A DNA stretch of 64,000 nt from Mycobacterium sp. 852002-51057_SCH5723018 (GTDB taxonomy: Bacteria; Actinomycetota; Actinomycetes; Mycobacteriales; Mycobacteriaceae): positions 124,001-188,000 of the forward strand of contig NZ_LZIR01000075.1 of the NCBI RefSeq assembly GCF_001667035.1. The letters run 5' to 3'. This document shows positions 54,037 through 63,269 of this stretch, one piece after another; position 1 is the stretch's first letter; each line of letters starts with the position of its first letter. The notes beneath the pieces were generated by a model. That model had not been told where the DNA came from and searched no databases. It worked only from the letters and a program-made list of their open reading frames with translations. The position numbers and the translations under genes were made by a program.

Positions 54037-54848
54037 CCACCACCGAGGACATCGTCGGCCGCTACGTCAAGGTCAACGGAACCCGCATCCATTACGACGA
54101 GCTGGGAAGCGGGACGCCACTTCTGCTCATCCACACGCTCTACGCTTGCTCGCTGGAATGGACGAGATGCATGCCGTTACTCGCCGAGCAAGGATTCCGC
54201 TGTGCGGCTATCGATCTGCCCGGCAACTCGAGGTCCTACCCTCCCAATTGGACACCGCTGAAATCCACCCGCGAGTACGGTGATTTCCTCGCCGAGTTCA
54301 TCACCACCGTTTTCGGCGGCAGCAAAGTGGCCGTTGCAGGCACGTCCGTCGGCGGTAACCTCACCGTCGACCTCGCATTACGGCATAGCGACAGACTCCT
54401 GGCCGCTGTCGCTTTCGAGGGCGCCATCTTCACGCCGACCGTCGCCCCGCTTGACGGCATCAATCACCCCGCTTCGGTGCCCGGTTTGCAGAACTTGATG
54501 GAACGCGCTTCCATCGAATCCCTTGCTCCTGGCACCGATCCTGCCATCGTCGAGGAACTTCGCTGGCAGCATCGCTTCACCGGAAACCACACGGGCATTG
54601 GCCAGATCAAGGTGTGGTCCGACCACGACTTACGCGATCACGCGGGTCCAGTGGACTGTCCGCTCTTGGTGCTCTACGGCGAGCACGACTTCTACGTTCC
54701 CACTGCGATTGCAGATCTCACACGAGATCTAATCCCCAATTGCGAAGTACGGCGATTACCTGGGCTCGGCCACTTTCCGATGGTGGAAGACCCGCAAGGC
54801 AGTTGCCGAATCATCGCCGACTTCGTGCACTCACACGCCGATGTGTAG
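54033..54848 (+). CDS. Alpha/beta-fold hydrolase
   Basis: 271 residues. It has GTPLLLIHTLYACSLEWTRC, CAAIDLPGNSRSYPPN, elbow GTSVGGNLTVDLAL, acid in LLVLYGEHDFYVP and His in LPGLGHFPMVEDP. It is the last gene of the SDR-MBL-SCP2-hydrolase operon and is coupled to the SCP2-like gene. Confidence 0.88.
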   Translation: MTTTEDIVGRYVKVNGTRIHYDELGSGTPLLLIHTLYACSLEWTRCMPLLAEQGFRCAAIDLPGNSRSYPPNWTPLKSTREYGDFLAEFITTVFGGSKVAVAGTSVGGNLTVDLALRHSDRLLAAVAFEGAIFTPTVAPLDGINHPASVPGLQNLMERASIESLAPGTDPAIVEELRWQHRFTGNHTGIGQIKVWSDHDLRDHAGPVDCPLLVLYGEHDFYVPTAIADLTRDLIPNCEVRRLPGLGHFPMVEDPQGSCRIIADFVHSHADV

Positions 54849-54871
54849 TTCGACGTATCGACCTGCTGTTA

Positions 54872-55020
54872 GGTCCAGAAAGGCCGACTTGGTAGAACTG
54901 CCCAGGAAAACCCGGCGGAGTCATCCGAGCAAGACCTACCGGCTCATGGTCATCGGCCGCTTGCCGATCGTCGACTGTCCGCTTAATGCCCTCGGAGGTG
55001 CCCGTAATCAACGCCCGCGC
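54872..55020 (-). pseudogene. Degraded inverted copy of the SDR 5' region
   Basis: Minus-strand translation ARALITGTSEGIKRTVDDRQ, then DHEPVGLARMTPPGFPGQFY and QVGL, parallels the SDR at 51875 (ITGASKGIGRAVADRL, HQPIGLARTIPMDFPGKFHQ). It has stretches of equal DNA (TTGATTACGGGC) with many changes. It lies 23 bp after the hydrolase stop in opposite orientation. Confidence 0.65.
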
Positions 55021-55545
55021 GCCACCATCGCACTCCTCGCTCGAATACGCATTCGTAACCGACGGCCGCAAAACCCACTGACAGCTAGACGCGCTGATGG
55101 TGATTCTCTCGAGGCGCCGTTGTCTGCCATATTTCCCACAAAATGCGACACCCGAAGCATGTGCGGCTGCGGCGACGTTTTCGGGCAAATCCGACCCAGC
55201 CGGCAGCGAGTGATCGCGTGAATTGCCCTGTTAGGGAAGCGTCCTCGCGGAAATGCCTGTTGCCTCGCCGGTGGGCGACACCCATCGGTGCTACGGCCCC
55301 GCGGTCGCTGAAAGTGGCCGGAATGCCGCCTGGCCGTTCGACGTCACTGCAGTTCGGGCCGATATGCTCTTAGCAATATCAGCGGTTATGTGGACCAGCG
55401 CAGGCGACGATAGCGGGAGCAAGCGAGTGGTTTGCCGATTCATAAGAGGCGGTCTCCCCGCCCAATACAAGGGAACGATGCCGCATGCGCGGCGGACATC
55501 ATGCCGGCGCGATGCGGTGCACCGGTCGCAGGATCGAGGAGTCCG
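55021..55545. other. Gene-free stretch before the LysR gene
   Basis: 525 bp. No protein family is seen on either strand. The start of the LysR gene is set by homology at 55546. An AT-richer patch near 55360-55400 may be a promoter. Confidence 0.4.
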
Positions 55546-56406
55546 ATGGCGACGCTGCTGCAGCTAAAAGCCTTCCTTGCGGTCATCGATGAGGGCGGCT
55601 TTACGGCTGCGAGTCGTTCGCTCGGCCTATCGCAACCGGCCGTCAGCCGGGCGGTCGCCAGCCTGGAAAAGGATCTGGGATCACCGTTGCTAATCCGCGA
55701 ACGCGAACGCATCGTCCTCAACGCCGCGGGAAGACGCGCAGTGAAGCACGCGCGTGAAGCGATGCGGCACTTGGATCAAATGCGTGCCGAGGTTTCGGCT
55801 GCCGGACATGTCAGGGGCACGCTGCGGATGGCGAGTCTGCCCTTCACGACTGAGTTGCTGATCGCTCCGCAGCTGCAGAAGTTCTCCGAACATCACCCGT
55901 GTGTGGAGATCCGCGTCTTGGAGGGAGGCGAGCCGGAAATCCGAGATTGGCTTGACCTCGGGGCCGCGGACGCAGGCGTAATCTCCTTACCCGAAAACGG
56001 GCTCGAGGCAGCGTTTTTGAGCGCCCAGGACATGGTTGCAGTCATACCCTCCGAGCATCGCTTGGCAGATTTCGTCGAGATTCACTATTCCGATCTGGCC
56101 AAGGAGCCATTCATCCGCGCCACCGGAGGGTGCTCACAGGTCTTTATGGCCGTGGCCGGCCAAGTCGGTGTCGAGTTTGACGTCGCATTCGAGGCCCACG
56201 GGATGACTGCGGTGCTTGAGATGGTGAACGCAGGCCTGGGCGTAAGTATCTTGCCGGTCGCGGCAGTACCAGGTCCCTCACCCGGGATCGCCGTCAGGCG
56301 GCTGGTGCCAAAGACGATTCGCAACCTTGCAGTCGCCGTCAGCGCGAGCGCGGGCCCAGCAGCCCGAGCCTTCCTCGATCAGATCGCTGCTCTCGACCAT
56401 AGTTAA
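55546..56406 (+). CDS. LysR-family transcriptional regulator
   Basis: 286 residues from the ATG at 55546. N-terminal wHTH LLQLKAFLAVIDEGGFTAAS, RSLGLSQPAVSRAVASLEKD, then RGTLRMASLPFTTELLIAPQ of the effector domain and GVSILPVAAVPGP near the end. It lies downstream of the SDR operon in the same direction, which it might regulate. Confidence 0.92.
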   Translation: MATLLQLKAFLAVIDEGGFTAASRSLGLSQPAVSRAVASLEKDLGSPLLIRERERIVLNAAGRRAVKHAREAMRHLDQMRAEVSAAGHVRGTLRMASLPFTTELLIAPQLQKFSEHHPCVEIRVLEGGEPEIRDWLDLGAADAGVISLPENGLEAAFLSAQDMVAVIPSEHRLADFVEIHYSDLAKEPFIRATGGCSQVFMAVAGQVGVEFDVAFEAHGMTAVLEMVNAGLGVSILPVAAVPGPSPGIAVRRLVPKTIRNLAVAVSASAGPAARAFLDQIAALDHS

Positions 56407-56609
56407 GTTGTGCGATTCCGCTGCGGATGTGCGGATATTGCGACGAGCCACGAACGCACAGCGCGGGTCTTCGGCCGCGCGATGCTCTCTTACCCCGACG
56501 TCGACTGGGACACACGGTTTCGACGAAGCCTCTCTCGACGCGCCGCCCCGCGACGGCATCGCGCTGCGTCGCTTCATGTCGCGCCGGCGCGGCCCCGCGA
56601 CCGTATCGA

Positions 56610-57002
56610 TTAGCCGCCCGGCGGCACCACGGGCGGACGGCATGCGTTGGTGGTCGGATCCCACCACCAGCCGTTGTCGCATGCCAGCGGTTGCGGTCCG
56701 ACACCCAGTGGCCGGCAGACGTTTGCCGTGGGGTCCCACCACTGGCCTGCGTCGCATGCCAAGGGCTGCGGCCCGACACCCACGGGCCGGCAGACGTCGG
56801 CCGTCGGGTCCCACCACTGCCCCGGGTCGCAAGCTAGTGGCAGCGGTGCCCCGGCGGGCCGGCACACGTTGGCTTTCGCGTCCCACCACTCGCCGTCCGC
56901 ACACTGGGCCGAGCTCACCGCCGGCGTCGCGATCGTTACTGCGGCCATCGACCCCAACGCCACCGTGACGACGAGCACCAGACGGCGTATGAACTTTCTC
57001 AA
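56610..57002 (-). CDS. Secreted WWD/Cys-repeat protein
   Basis: 130 residues. The signal peptide includes LVLVVTVALGSMAAVTIA and cleaves near SSAQ. The mature part is four tandem repeats of about 27 residues, each Cys-x-x-Gly-x-Trp-Trp-Asp-x3-x-x-Cys-Arg-Pro (for example DPGQWWDPTADVCRP), linked by Val-Gly-Pro-Gln-Pro-Leu. Each repeat has two Cys and two Trp. The DNA repeats are also similar. No named family recognised. Confidence 0.85.
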   Translation of the reverse strand: MRKFIRRLVLVVTVALGSMAAVTIATPAVSSAQCADGEWWDAKANVCRPAGAPLPLACDPGQWWDPTADVCRPVGVGPQPLACDAGQWWDPTANVCRPLGVGPQPLACDNGWWWDPTTNACRPPVVPPGG

Positions 57003-57096
57003 TGTGTGCCTCCTCCCCTAGGGGCGTATTCATCATCGAACCGAGGTCGGGCATCGCGGTCAAGCCGTCCCGCCGGACTGAGCCAGCGCGGCTAGC

Positions 57097-57555
57097 GTGA
57101 ATTCTGTGACGAATGGCCCCGAGGGCTCGACTGACGAAGCCGACATCCGACGCCAAATTGACAAGCTCGCTGACGCCATTCGCGCCCTGGATCTCCAGGC
57201 GCTGATGTCGATTTACACGCCGGACGTCGTGTCGTTCGACATTGAACCGCCCCTGCAGCATGTGGGGTCCGACGCCAAACGCCGGAACTGGGAACGTGTC
57301 TTTGCCGCGTATGAGTATCCGCTCGGTTACGACATTCGCCAGCTCGCCGTCACCGTCGGGACAGACGTGGCGTTTGCACACAGCCTTAATCGGCTTAGCG
57401 GCACATTGAAGAGTGGCGCGACGACCACCGGTTTCTGGGTTCGGGCGACGACATGCTTCCGCAAGGTCGAAGGCCACTGGTTCATCGCGCACGACCAGGT
57501 GTCGGTGCCCCTGGATCTGACGTCTGGTGCAGCGCTGCTGAATCTGCGGCCGTGA
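57097..57555 (+). CDS. SnoaL/ketosteroid-isomerase-like NTF2-fold protein
   Basis: 152 residues from the GTG at 57097; a GTG at 57106 is an alternative. ALDLQALMSIYTPDVVSFDI, YDIRQLAVTVGTDVAFAHSL, and TTCFRKVEGHWFIAHDQVSV are characteristic of SnoaL_3-type proteins. It precedes a hydrolase gene by about 120 bp. Confidence 0.85.
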   Translation: MNSVTNGPEGSTDEADIRRQIDKLADAIRALDLQALMSIYTPDVVSFDIEPPLQHVGSDAKRRNWERVFAAYEYPLGYDIRQLAVTVGTDVAFAHSLNRLSGTLKSGATTTGFWVRATTCFRKVEGHWFIAHDQVSVPLDLTSGAALLNLRP

Positions 57556-57672
57556 CGAGGCGGTTCACCCGAGCATTGGCAGTAGTTGGCAGTTCACGGC
57601 GTGGAGCTGGCAGCAGCCGTCGGGCTTCAATGCGGGTGGGGTCGATCCAACTTTCGAGGAGGCACAACCGAC

Positions 57673-58518
57673 ATGGCAAAGCTCGCGCTCCAGCAGGCCA
57701 CGATCGAATACCAGGAGTTCGGACCGCAGGATTCAGCGCACCCGCCGGTGGTGTTCGTCCACGGCATCCTGGTCGACGGGCGACTGTGGCGCGACGTTGC
57801 TGAAGCCCTGGCGCGCCGCGGTTTCCGCTGCATCGTCCCGACCTGGCCGCTGGGCTCACACACGCACCCGGTCCGGGAGCCCTCGGCGCTATCGCTGTCC
57901 GGTGTCGCGGAGATAGTCAACGACGCGATCTTGGCCCTGGACCTTTCCGATGTGACGCTGGTCGGCAGCGACACCGGAGGCGGGATATGCCAGCTGGTCG
58001 TCGACGCCTATCCGAACCGAATCGGCCGCCTGGTGCTCACCAACTGCGACGCCTTCGACAAGTGCCCGCCCTTCCCGTTCGACGTCGCGTTCGAGTTGCT
58101 TCGTGGCCCCATCACCATCAAGGCCCTGTTGGAAGCGCTGCGGTTGCGGACGCTGCGTCACTCGCCGCTGGGCTTCGGACTGCTGATCAACGACCCCGAT
58201 CCGCACCTCACCTCCGCCTGGCTGCAACCCTGCCTCGACGACGCCCGCATCTGCCGCGACCTGGCGGCGCTGCTGCGTCAGGTGGCCAATACCGATCTCA
58301 CCGACGTGGCCACCCGCCTCCCCCGGTTCACCAAGCCGGTCACGCTGGTGTGGGGCCAGCGCGACCGCTGCTTCACCCCGGGCCTCGGCCGACGCCTGGC
58401 CGGGTTGTTCAGCAACGGGAAGCTGATCGAGGTGCCCGACGCGAAAACCTTTGTCGCCCTGGATGACCCGAATGCGGTGATCGACGCGATAGCGGCAATC
58501 AGTGCTGTGAGGGCCTAG
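57673..58518 (+). CDS. Alpha/beta-fold hydrolase (haloalkane dehalogenase-like group)
   Basis: 281 residues from the ATG at 57673 with GAGGAGGCA upstream. It has PPVVFVHGILVDGRLWRDVA, WPLGSHTHPVREPSALS, elbow GSDTGGGICQLVV with Asp as nucleophile (G-x-D-x-G), and the end AKTFVALDDPN without the usual catalytic His. An Asp nucleophile suggests epoxide hydrolase or dehalogenase chemistry. The His position is not clear, so activity is uncertain. Confidence 0.85.
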   Translation: MAKLALQQATIEYQEFGPQDSAHPPVVFVHGILVDGRLWRDVAEALARRGFRCIVPTWPLGSHTHPVREPSALSLSGVAEIVNDAILALDLSDVTLVGSDTGGGICQLVVDAYPNRIGRLVLTNCDAFDKCPPFPFDVAFELLRGPITIKALLEALRLRTLRHSPLGFGLLINDPDPHLTSAWLQPCLDDARICRDLAALLRQVANTDLTDVATRLPRFTKPVTLVWGQRDRCFTPGLGRRLAGLFSNGKLIEVPDAKTFVALDDPNAVIDAIAAISAVRA

Positions 58519-58539
58519 CCACCCGCGGCACTTCCTTGG

Positions 58540-58998
58540 TCAGGTTGTCGAGCGCGGGGCGCGGAGGCCTGCGCCGGAGCGCCACCAGCGCCACCAGAGT
58601 GACGGATGCCCAAGGAGCGCGGGCAGGATCGCGAGAGGATCGAAGTAGGTGACGCGTTCGGTCGCCTTGCCCTCGCGCAGGACGAGTCGGTTGACGTTGG
58701 GCCATTCGGTGACCCCCCGTCCGACATGGGCATGAATCCGGAACTCGATGAACACCAGGTCCCCGTCCCCGCACCAACGATCGACTGTTGCGCGCATGTC
58801 TGGAAGGCAACACCAGATGCGTTGGAACTCGGCTTGTGCGGCCGCGATCCCGACCGTGGGAGCTGCGAGTGGCTGCCTCAGCACCACGTCAGGCTGCAGG
58901 AGCTCGGGCAATCGTCGCGGTGACGGGGCGTTCCAGAAGTCGGCGAATTTGCTGACGAAGTGTTCGGGGTCTGAGTGTGTGTTCACCCGATCGACCAT
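58540..58998 (-). CDS. SnoaL-like NTF2-fold protein
   Basis: 152 residues from the ATG at 58998; upstream in-frame ATGs exist. HFVSKFADFWNAPSPRRLPE, LLQPDVVLRQPLAAPTVGIA, EFRIHAHVGRGVTEWPNVNR and LREGKATERVTYFDPLAILP fit the SnoaL family. Tail Trp/Arg rich. It converges on the hydrolase gene. Confidence 0.78.
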   Translation of the reverse strand: MVDRVNTHSDPEHFVSKFADFWNAPSPRRLPELLQPDVVLRQPLAAPTVGIAAAQAEFQRIWCCLPDMRATVDRWCGDGDLVFIEFRIHAHVGRGVTEWPNVNRLVLREGKATERVTYFDPLAILPALLGHPSLWWRWWRSGAGLRAPRSTT

Positions 58999-59101
58999 GC
59001 CGTCGACGCGGTGCCATTTCGACACATGGCGTTGCCAAGAACTGCCACGCAGGGATCGACAGCTCTGGTGCGCCGCGAGGTGGTGTGTTGTCTTGTTTGG
59101 G

Positions 59102-59285
59102 GGGACAAGTTTGTGGTGGGGACGTAGCTTGAGATGCGGTGTGGGTGGTGGGTGGTGTGTCATGGGTTGGGTGAGTGGAAGGGTCTAAAGGTATGGATGG
59201 TGGGGGTGGGCGAGGCTGGTCGTTTGTTGCGGCGGGCTGTGCTGGCGGCTTTTGGCACTGAGGGTTGTGGGTGCGGGGTTAGCAG
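59102..59285 (+). promoter_or_regulatory. Conserved upstream region of LuxR copy 2
   Basis: Bases 59102-59135 (ACAAGTTTGTGGTG, ACGTAGCTTGAGAT) and a block near 59170-59205 (GAGTGGAAGGGT, AAAGGTATGGATGG) repeat, in inverse orientation on the chromosome, the upstream DNA of LuxR copy 1. The distance to the ATG is nearly equal. Very G/T-rich on the + strand. Confidence 0.6.
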
Positions 59286-62042
59286 ATGGCAGAGCAGTTC
59301 GTTGGCCGGCGAGCTGAAGAGCAGGCGGTTACTGATTTTTTGAATGCGGTGCCCCAGCAGTCGTTGGCGTTGGTCATCGAGGGTGAGGCGGGCATCGGTA
59401 AGACCACGCTGTGGCTTGATGCGGTGGGCCGCGCCGGTGCGCGCGGGTTTGCCACGTTGAGCTCGCGTGCGGCGGCCGCGGAGTCGGTGTTGGCGTATAC
59501 GGTGTTGGGCGATCTGCTCAGTGAGGTGGATGAGTCGGTGTGGGCGGATCTGCCCGCCCCCCAACGGCAGGCCTTAGACGGTGCACTGTTGCGGACGCCG
59601 GTGCAGGCCGCCGACATCGATGCGCGGGCGGTGGCGGCGGGGTTTGTGGCCGTGCTGGCCCGGTTGGTCGCCCAGCGCCCGGTGGTGTTGGCCATCGACG
59701 ACCTGCAGTGGATTGATACCTCTAGCGCCAATGCGGTGTGGTTTGCGGCGCGACGGCTTCCCGCCGGGGCGGGGTTGCTGTGCACCACGCGCAGCAAAGC
59801 GGCGGCCGCGCGGTTGCAGCTGCCCAGTCCGGTGGGGGTGCGCACGATCGGCTTGGCGGCGTTGAGTGTGGGCGAGTTGCATCAGGTGCTCTCACTGCGG
59901 CTGGGCAGATCGGTGGCCCGCCCGGCGCTGTTGCGCATTCACGAAATTTCGGGTGGTAATCCCTTTTTCGCGTTAGAGCTGGCCCGCGAACTCGGCGCTG
60001 AAGGGCGCACCTCCGAGCTGGACTTGCCCAGCAGCCTCAACGACCTGGTGTACTCGCGGATCAGCCGGGTCGGGGCCCAGGAGGTGCTGCTGGCCATGGC
60101 CAGCCTGCCCGATCCCACCGTGCCGATGGTGGCCGCCGCCACCGCCACCACCCCCCCACAGGTGGTGCACCTGCTGGCTAAAGCCGAAATCCAAGCCGTG
60201 GTCAGCATCGACGGAAACCAGCTGCGCTTCACCCACCCCCTGCTGGCCCACGGCGTCTACCGCGCCGCCTCCCCCGCCCGCCGCCGCAACATGCACCGAC
60301 GCCTCGCCGCACTCATCACCCAACCCGAACTACACGCCCGCCACCTCGCCCTGTCCGACGCCACCGGCCAACCCCAAACAATCAAAGCCCTCGACACCGC
60401 CGCCGACATCGCGCACGGCCGTGGAGCACCCGCCGCCGCCGCCGAGCTGCTGGAGCTGGCGATCGGCCTCGGCGGGGACTCCCCGGAGCGCCGGATCCAG
60501 TCGGCGGTCTACCACTTCAGCGCCGGGGATGGCGACCACGCCCGAACCGTGCTGGAACAAACCGTGAAACGACCCGCGCCCGGAAAGCTGCGGGCGGCGG
60601 CGTTGCGGCTGCTAGGGCAATGGAGCTTGCTCGACGGCAGTTCGCGCGAGGCTGTCGAGCTGCTCGACGGCGCGCTCGGCGATGCGGGGGCCGACTTCGA
60701 GTTGCGCACTCTGATCTTGGTGCCGCTGTCATTCGCACTACTCAATGTCAGCCAACGCGATCGTGCCGCGAGAAGCGCTGACGACGCCGTGACCAGTGCC
60801 GAAGCGGACGGCCGACCCCACCTGGTCAGCCAGGCGCTGAGCATGCGGGTCATGGTGCGGTTCCTGCTGGGCGCCGGGGTCGACGAATCGGAGATGCGAC
60901 GCGCGCTGGAGTTGGAAGATTCCGAAGCCCAGGTCTCCGCGCTGCTGCGCCCACGGGTGCAGCACGCCATCCTGCTGGCCGGAAGCGGCCGTCTCGAGCA
61001 GGCCCGATCGGAATTGCAGGACCTCAGGCGCAGCCACATCCAGCGCGGCGAGGAAAGCGAACTGATGGTGTTCGCCTTCCACAGCGGTCTCAACGAGATT
61101 TGGCGGGGCGACTTCGCGGAGGCCGCCCTCATCGCAGACGACGCGATGGAGCGAGCGCTGCAACAGGGCCGGGACTTGCCGCTCGCGGTGGCCCTCATGC
61201 TACGGGCCGCGGTCGCCGCGTACACCGGTCGCGAGCACGACGCGCGCCGCGACGCCGACGAGGCCCTCGTGGTCGGCGAGCGGTGTGACTCCCCTGGCTT
61301 GGTGACCTTGTGGCCGACCACCACGTTGGCCTTTCTGGATGTCTCCCTGGGGCACTACGACACCGCGCTGAGCACGCTCGAGCCGCTGCTGCGGGCCTTC
61401 AACGAGGCATCGGAGGGCACCGAGATCTTCGTCGCACCCTTTCTCCCCGATGCCGTGGAGGCGTTGATCGGTCTGGGCCGCCTGGACGACGCCGAGCCGT
61501 TGGTTGCCGCGCTGGAGCGCAATGGCCGTCGGCTCGACCGGCCGTGGATGTTGGCCGTGGGAGCGCGTTGTCGCGCGATGCTCATGGCTGGGGGCGGCGA
61601 CGTGACCGGGGCCCTTGCGACCGCAGAGCGGGCGATGACCGAGCACAAGCGCTTACCCATGCCGTTTGAACGGGCCCGCACCCAACTGCTGTTGGGTCAG
61701 CTGCAACGGCGCCACCGCCGCCGCGACGCCGCCATCGCGACCCTGCAAGAAGCGCTGCAAACCTTCGAACAACTCGGCACCGCGCTATGGGCCGAGCGCG
61801 CGAAAGCCGAACTGGCACGCGGGAGCTTGGACAGACGCGGCTCTGAGACGCTGACCGCGACCGAGGAACGCGTCGCCGAACTCGCGGCCTCCGGAATGAC
61901 CAATCGCGACGTCGCCGCCGCCTTGTTTATCAGCCCCAAAACGGTCGAGGTCAACCTCAGCCGCATCTACCGCAAACTCAACATCCGCTCGCGCACGGAG
62001 CTCTACCAAGCGCTTCGGGCCTGGAACCAAAATCGGAAATGA
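59286..62042 (+). CDS. Large AAA-ATPase LuxR-family transcriptional regulator (copy 2)
   Basis: 918 residues. Walker A GEAGIGKTTLW, Walker B-like VVLAIDDLQWIDTSSANAV, TPR-like middle, and C-terminal HTH (LTATEERVAELAASGMTNRD; ISPKTVEVNLSRIYRKLNIR). The N-terminal roughly 370 and the C-terminal roughly 200 residues are close to copy 1; the middle (about 400-600) is much less similar. Signal and targets are unknown. Confidence 0.92.
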   Translation: MAEQFVGRRAEEQAVTDFLNAVPQQSLALVIEGEAGIGKTTLWLDAVGRAGARGFATLSSRAAAAESVLAYTVLGDLLSEVDESVWADLPAPQRQALDGALLRTPVQAADIDARAVAAGFVAVLARLVAQRPVVLAIDDLQWIDTSSANAVWFAARRLPAGAGLLCTTRSKAAAARLQLPSPVGVRTIGLAALSVGELHQVLSLRLGRSVARPALLRIHEISGGNPFFALELARELGAEGRTSELDLPSSLNDLVYSRISRVGAQEVLLAMASLPDPTVPMVAAATATTPPQVVHLLAKAEIQAVVSIDGNQLRFTHPLLAHGVYRAASPARRRNMHRRLAALITQPELHARHLALSDATGQPQTIKALDTAADIAHGRGAPAAAAELLELAIGLGGDSPERRIQSAVYHFSAGDGDHARTVLEQTVKRPAPGKLRAAALRLLGQWSLLDGSSREAVELLDGALGDAGADFELRTLILVPLSFALLNVSQRDRAARSADDAVTSAEADGRPHLVSQALSMRVMVRFLLGAGVDESEMRRALELEDSEAQVSALLRPRVQHAILLAGSGRLEQARSELQDLRRSHIQRGEESELMVFAFHSGLNEIWRGDFAEAALIADDAMERALQQGRDLPLAVALMLRAAVAAYTGREHDARRDADEALVVGERCDSPGLVTLWPTTTLAFLDVSLGHYDTALSTLEPLLRAFNEASEGTEIFVAPFLPDAVEALIGLGRLDDAEPLVAALERNGRRLDRPWMLAVGARCRAMLMAGGGDVTGALATAERAMTEHKRLPMPFERARTQLLLGQLQRRHRRRDAAIATLQEALQTFEQLGTALWAERAKAELARGSLDRRGSETLTATEERVAELAASGMTNRDVAAALFISPKTVEVNLSRIYRKLNIRSRTELYQALRAWNQNRK

Positions 62043-62057
62043 GTAGGTGAATCCCTG

Positions 62058-62390
62058 ATGCCGGCTGTCGCCGGCAGCTATAGCGTCTTGGCGATGTCGG
62101 TGCCTAATGCGGAAACCAAGCGGTTTCTTGTCGAGTGGTACGGAGCGCAGACGCTCGCGCACTCGGTCGGCGAGACCGTTGATCATCTCAACAATCACGC
62201 CGCATCGATCTCGACGTGTGGCAAGCAGGTCCGGTTACTGATCGCGTTCGCCGTGCCGGCCGACGACTACGCGTTCGGCGTCTTCGCAGCCGAGTCCGCC
62301 GAGCTTGTGACCCAGCTGTGCGACGACGCCGGCGCTCCCGCAGAACGAATCAGCTCTGCCGTCGGATGGGTGCGAGCCCAGGACTGCTGA
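62058..62390 (+). CDS. Small hypothetical protein
   Basis: 110 residues from the ATG at 62058, after GAGTAGGTG; the ATG at 62094 would shorten it. ETKRFLVEWYGAQTLAHSVG, RLLIAFAVPADDYAFGVFAA and ERISSAVGWVRAQDC suggest a small ferredoxin-like alpha/beta fold (DUF4242-like), but the family is not certain. It follows LuxR copy 2 by 15 bp and could be cotranscribed. Confidence 0.65.
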   Translation: MPAVAGSYSVLAMSVPNAETKRFLVEWYGAQTLAHSVGETVDHLNNHAASISTCGKQVRLLIAFAVPADDYAFGVFAAESAELVTQLCDDAGAPAERISSAVGWVRAQDC

Positions 62391-62558
62391 CCGGCCCCGG
62401 CAGGGTGTCACGTGACGAGCGCGCTTATCGGTGGCCCGTTGGGCGCGATCCGTGACATCGAGTACAGAAGTTTCGCCCGTCTCGGCGCTGTCGATGAGTT
62501 TTTCATGCAGCACCGGTCAAACCTTTGAGACCACAAATCGACCGAAAGAGTGGATTTC

Positions 62559-63269
62559 ATGTCCTCGGAGCAAAAAGAAGCCCTCCCGCCTATCGTCGAC
62601 CACCAAACCTGGCGTGCCGCGCTTGATGAACTGCGCAAGCGTGAAAAAGCCGCCACCCGCGAACTGGATGCCATCGCCGCCCAGCGCCGCCGCCTGCCGA
62701 TGGTTGAATTGCCCGACTACACGCTGATCGGCGCCGACGGGCCAATCCGGCTGGTGGATGTGTTCGACGGCCGCTCGCAGCTCATCGTCTATCACCACAT
62801 GTGGTCGGATGGCGCGGAATGGCAGTGCGGCGGATGCACGGGCTTCACTTCCCAGTTCACCCGGCTGGAGTTCCTCAACAACTACGACGCCCGCTTCGTC
62901 ATCGTCACCAATGGACCGATCGAACAGGCCCTCGCCTACAAGGAGAAGGTCGGCAACCGGATGGAGTGGTACTCGTCGTCGGACAGCTCGTTCGGCGCCG
63001 ACATGGACGCACCGCCCGGCGGCGGCTTCGGGGTCAATGTGTTTCTGCGCGACGGCGATACCGTCTACCGCACGTGGCACACGAACGGGCGAGGCACCGA
63101 ACAGCTCAGCCACACCTTCGGGCTCATCGACATCCTGCCGTGGGGCCGCCAGGAAGAATGGCTCGATTCGCCTGAAGGTTGGCCCTCGCGGCCCACATAC
63201 TCGGGATGGCTCGACTCGCCCGACATCGCAGCCGCATATGGGCCCGGGACAAGTGAGGACGACCGATGA
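62559..63269 (+). CDS. DUF899-family thioredoxin-like protein
   Basis: 236 residues from the ATG at 62559. It is characteristic of DUF899: PPIVDHQTWRAALDELRKRE, KAATRELDAIAAQRRRLPMV, YHHMWSDGAEWQCGGCTGFT, GGFGVNVFLRDGDTVYRTWH and the end GLIDILPWGRQEEWLDSPEG. The CxxC in QCGGC matches the thioredoxin fold. Function unknown. Its stop overlaps the SRPBCC start (ATGA). Confidence 0.9.
   Translation: MSSEQKEALPPIVDHQTWRAALDELRKREKAATRELDAIAAQRRRLPMVELPDYTLIGADGPIRLVDVFDGRSQLIVYHHMWSDGAEWQCGGCTGFTSQFTRLEFLNNYDARFVIVTNGPIEQALAYKEKVGNRMEWYSSSDSSFGADMDAPPGGGFGVNVFLRDGDTVYRTWHTNGRGTEQLSHTFGLIDILPWGRQEEWLDSPEGWPSRPTYSGWLDSPDIAAAYGPGTSEDDR

Noticed and set aside
59101..59280. G/T-rich tract as a possible phase-variable simple repeat
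   Set aside because: The tract (GGGTGGTGGGTGGTG) is short and imperfect, and the matching DNA upstream of LuxR copy 1 lacks it as an exact repeat.
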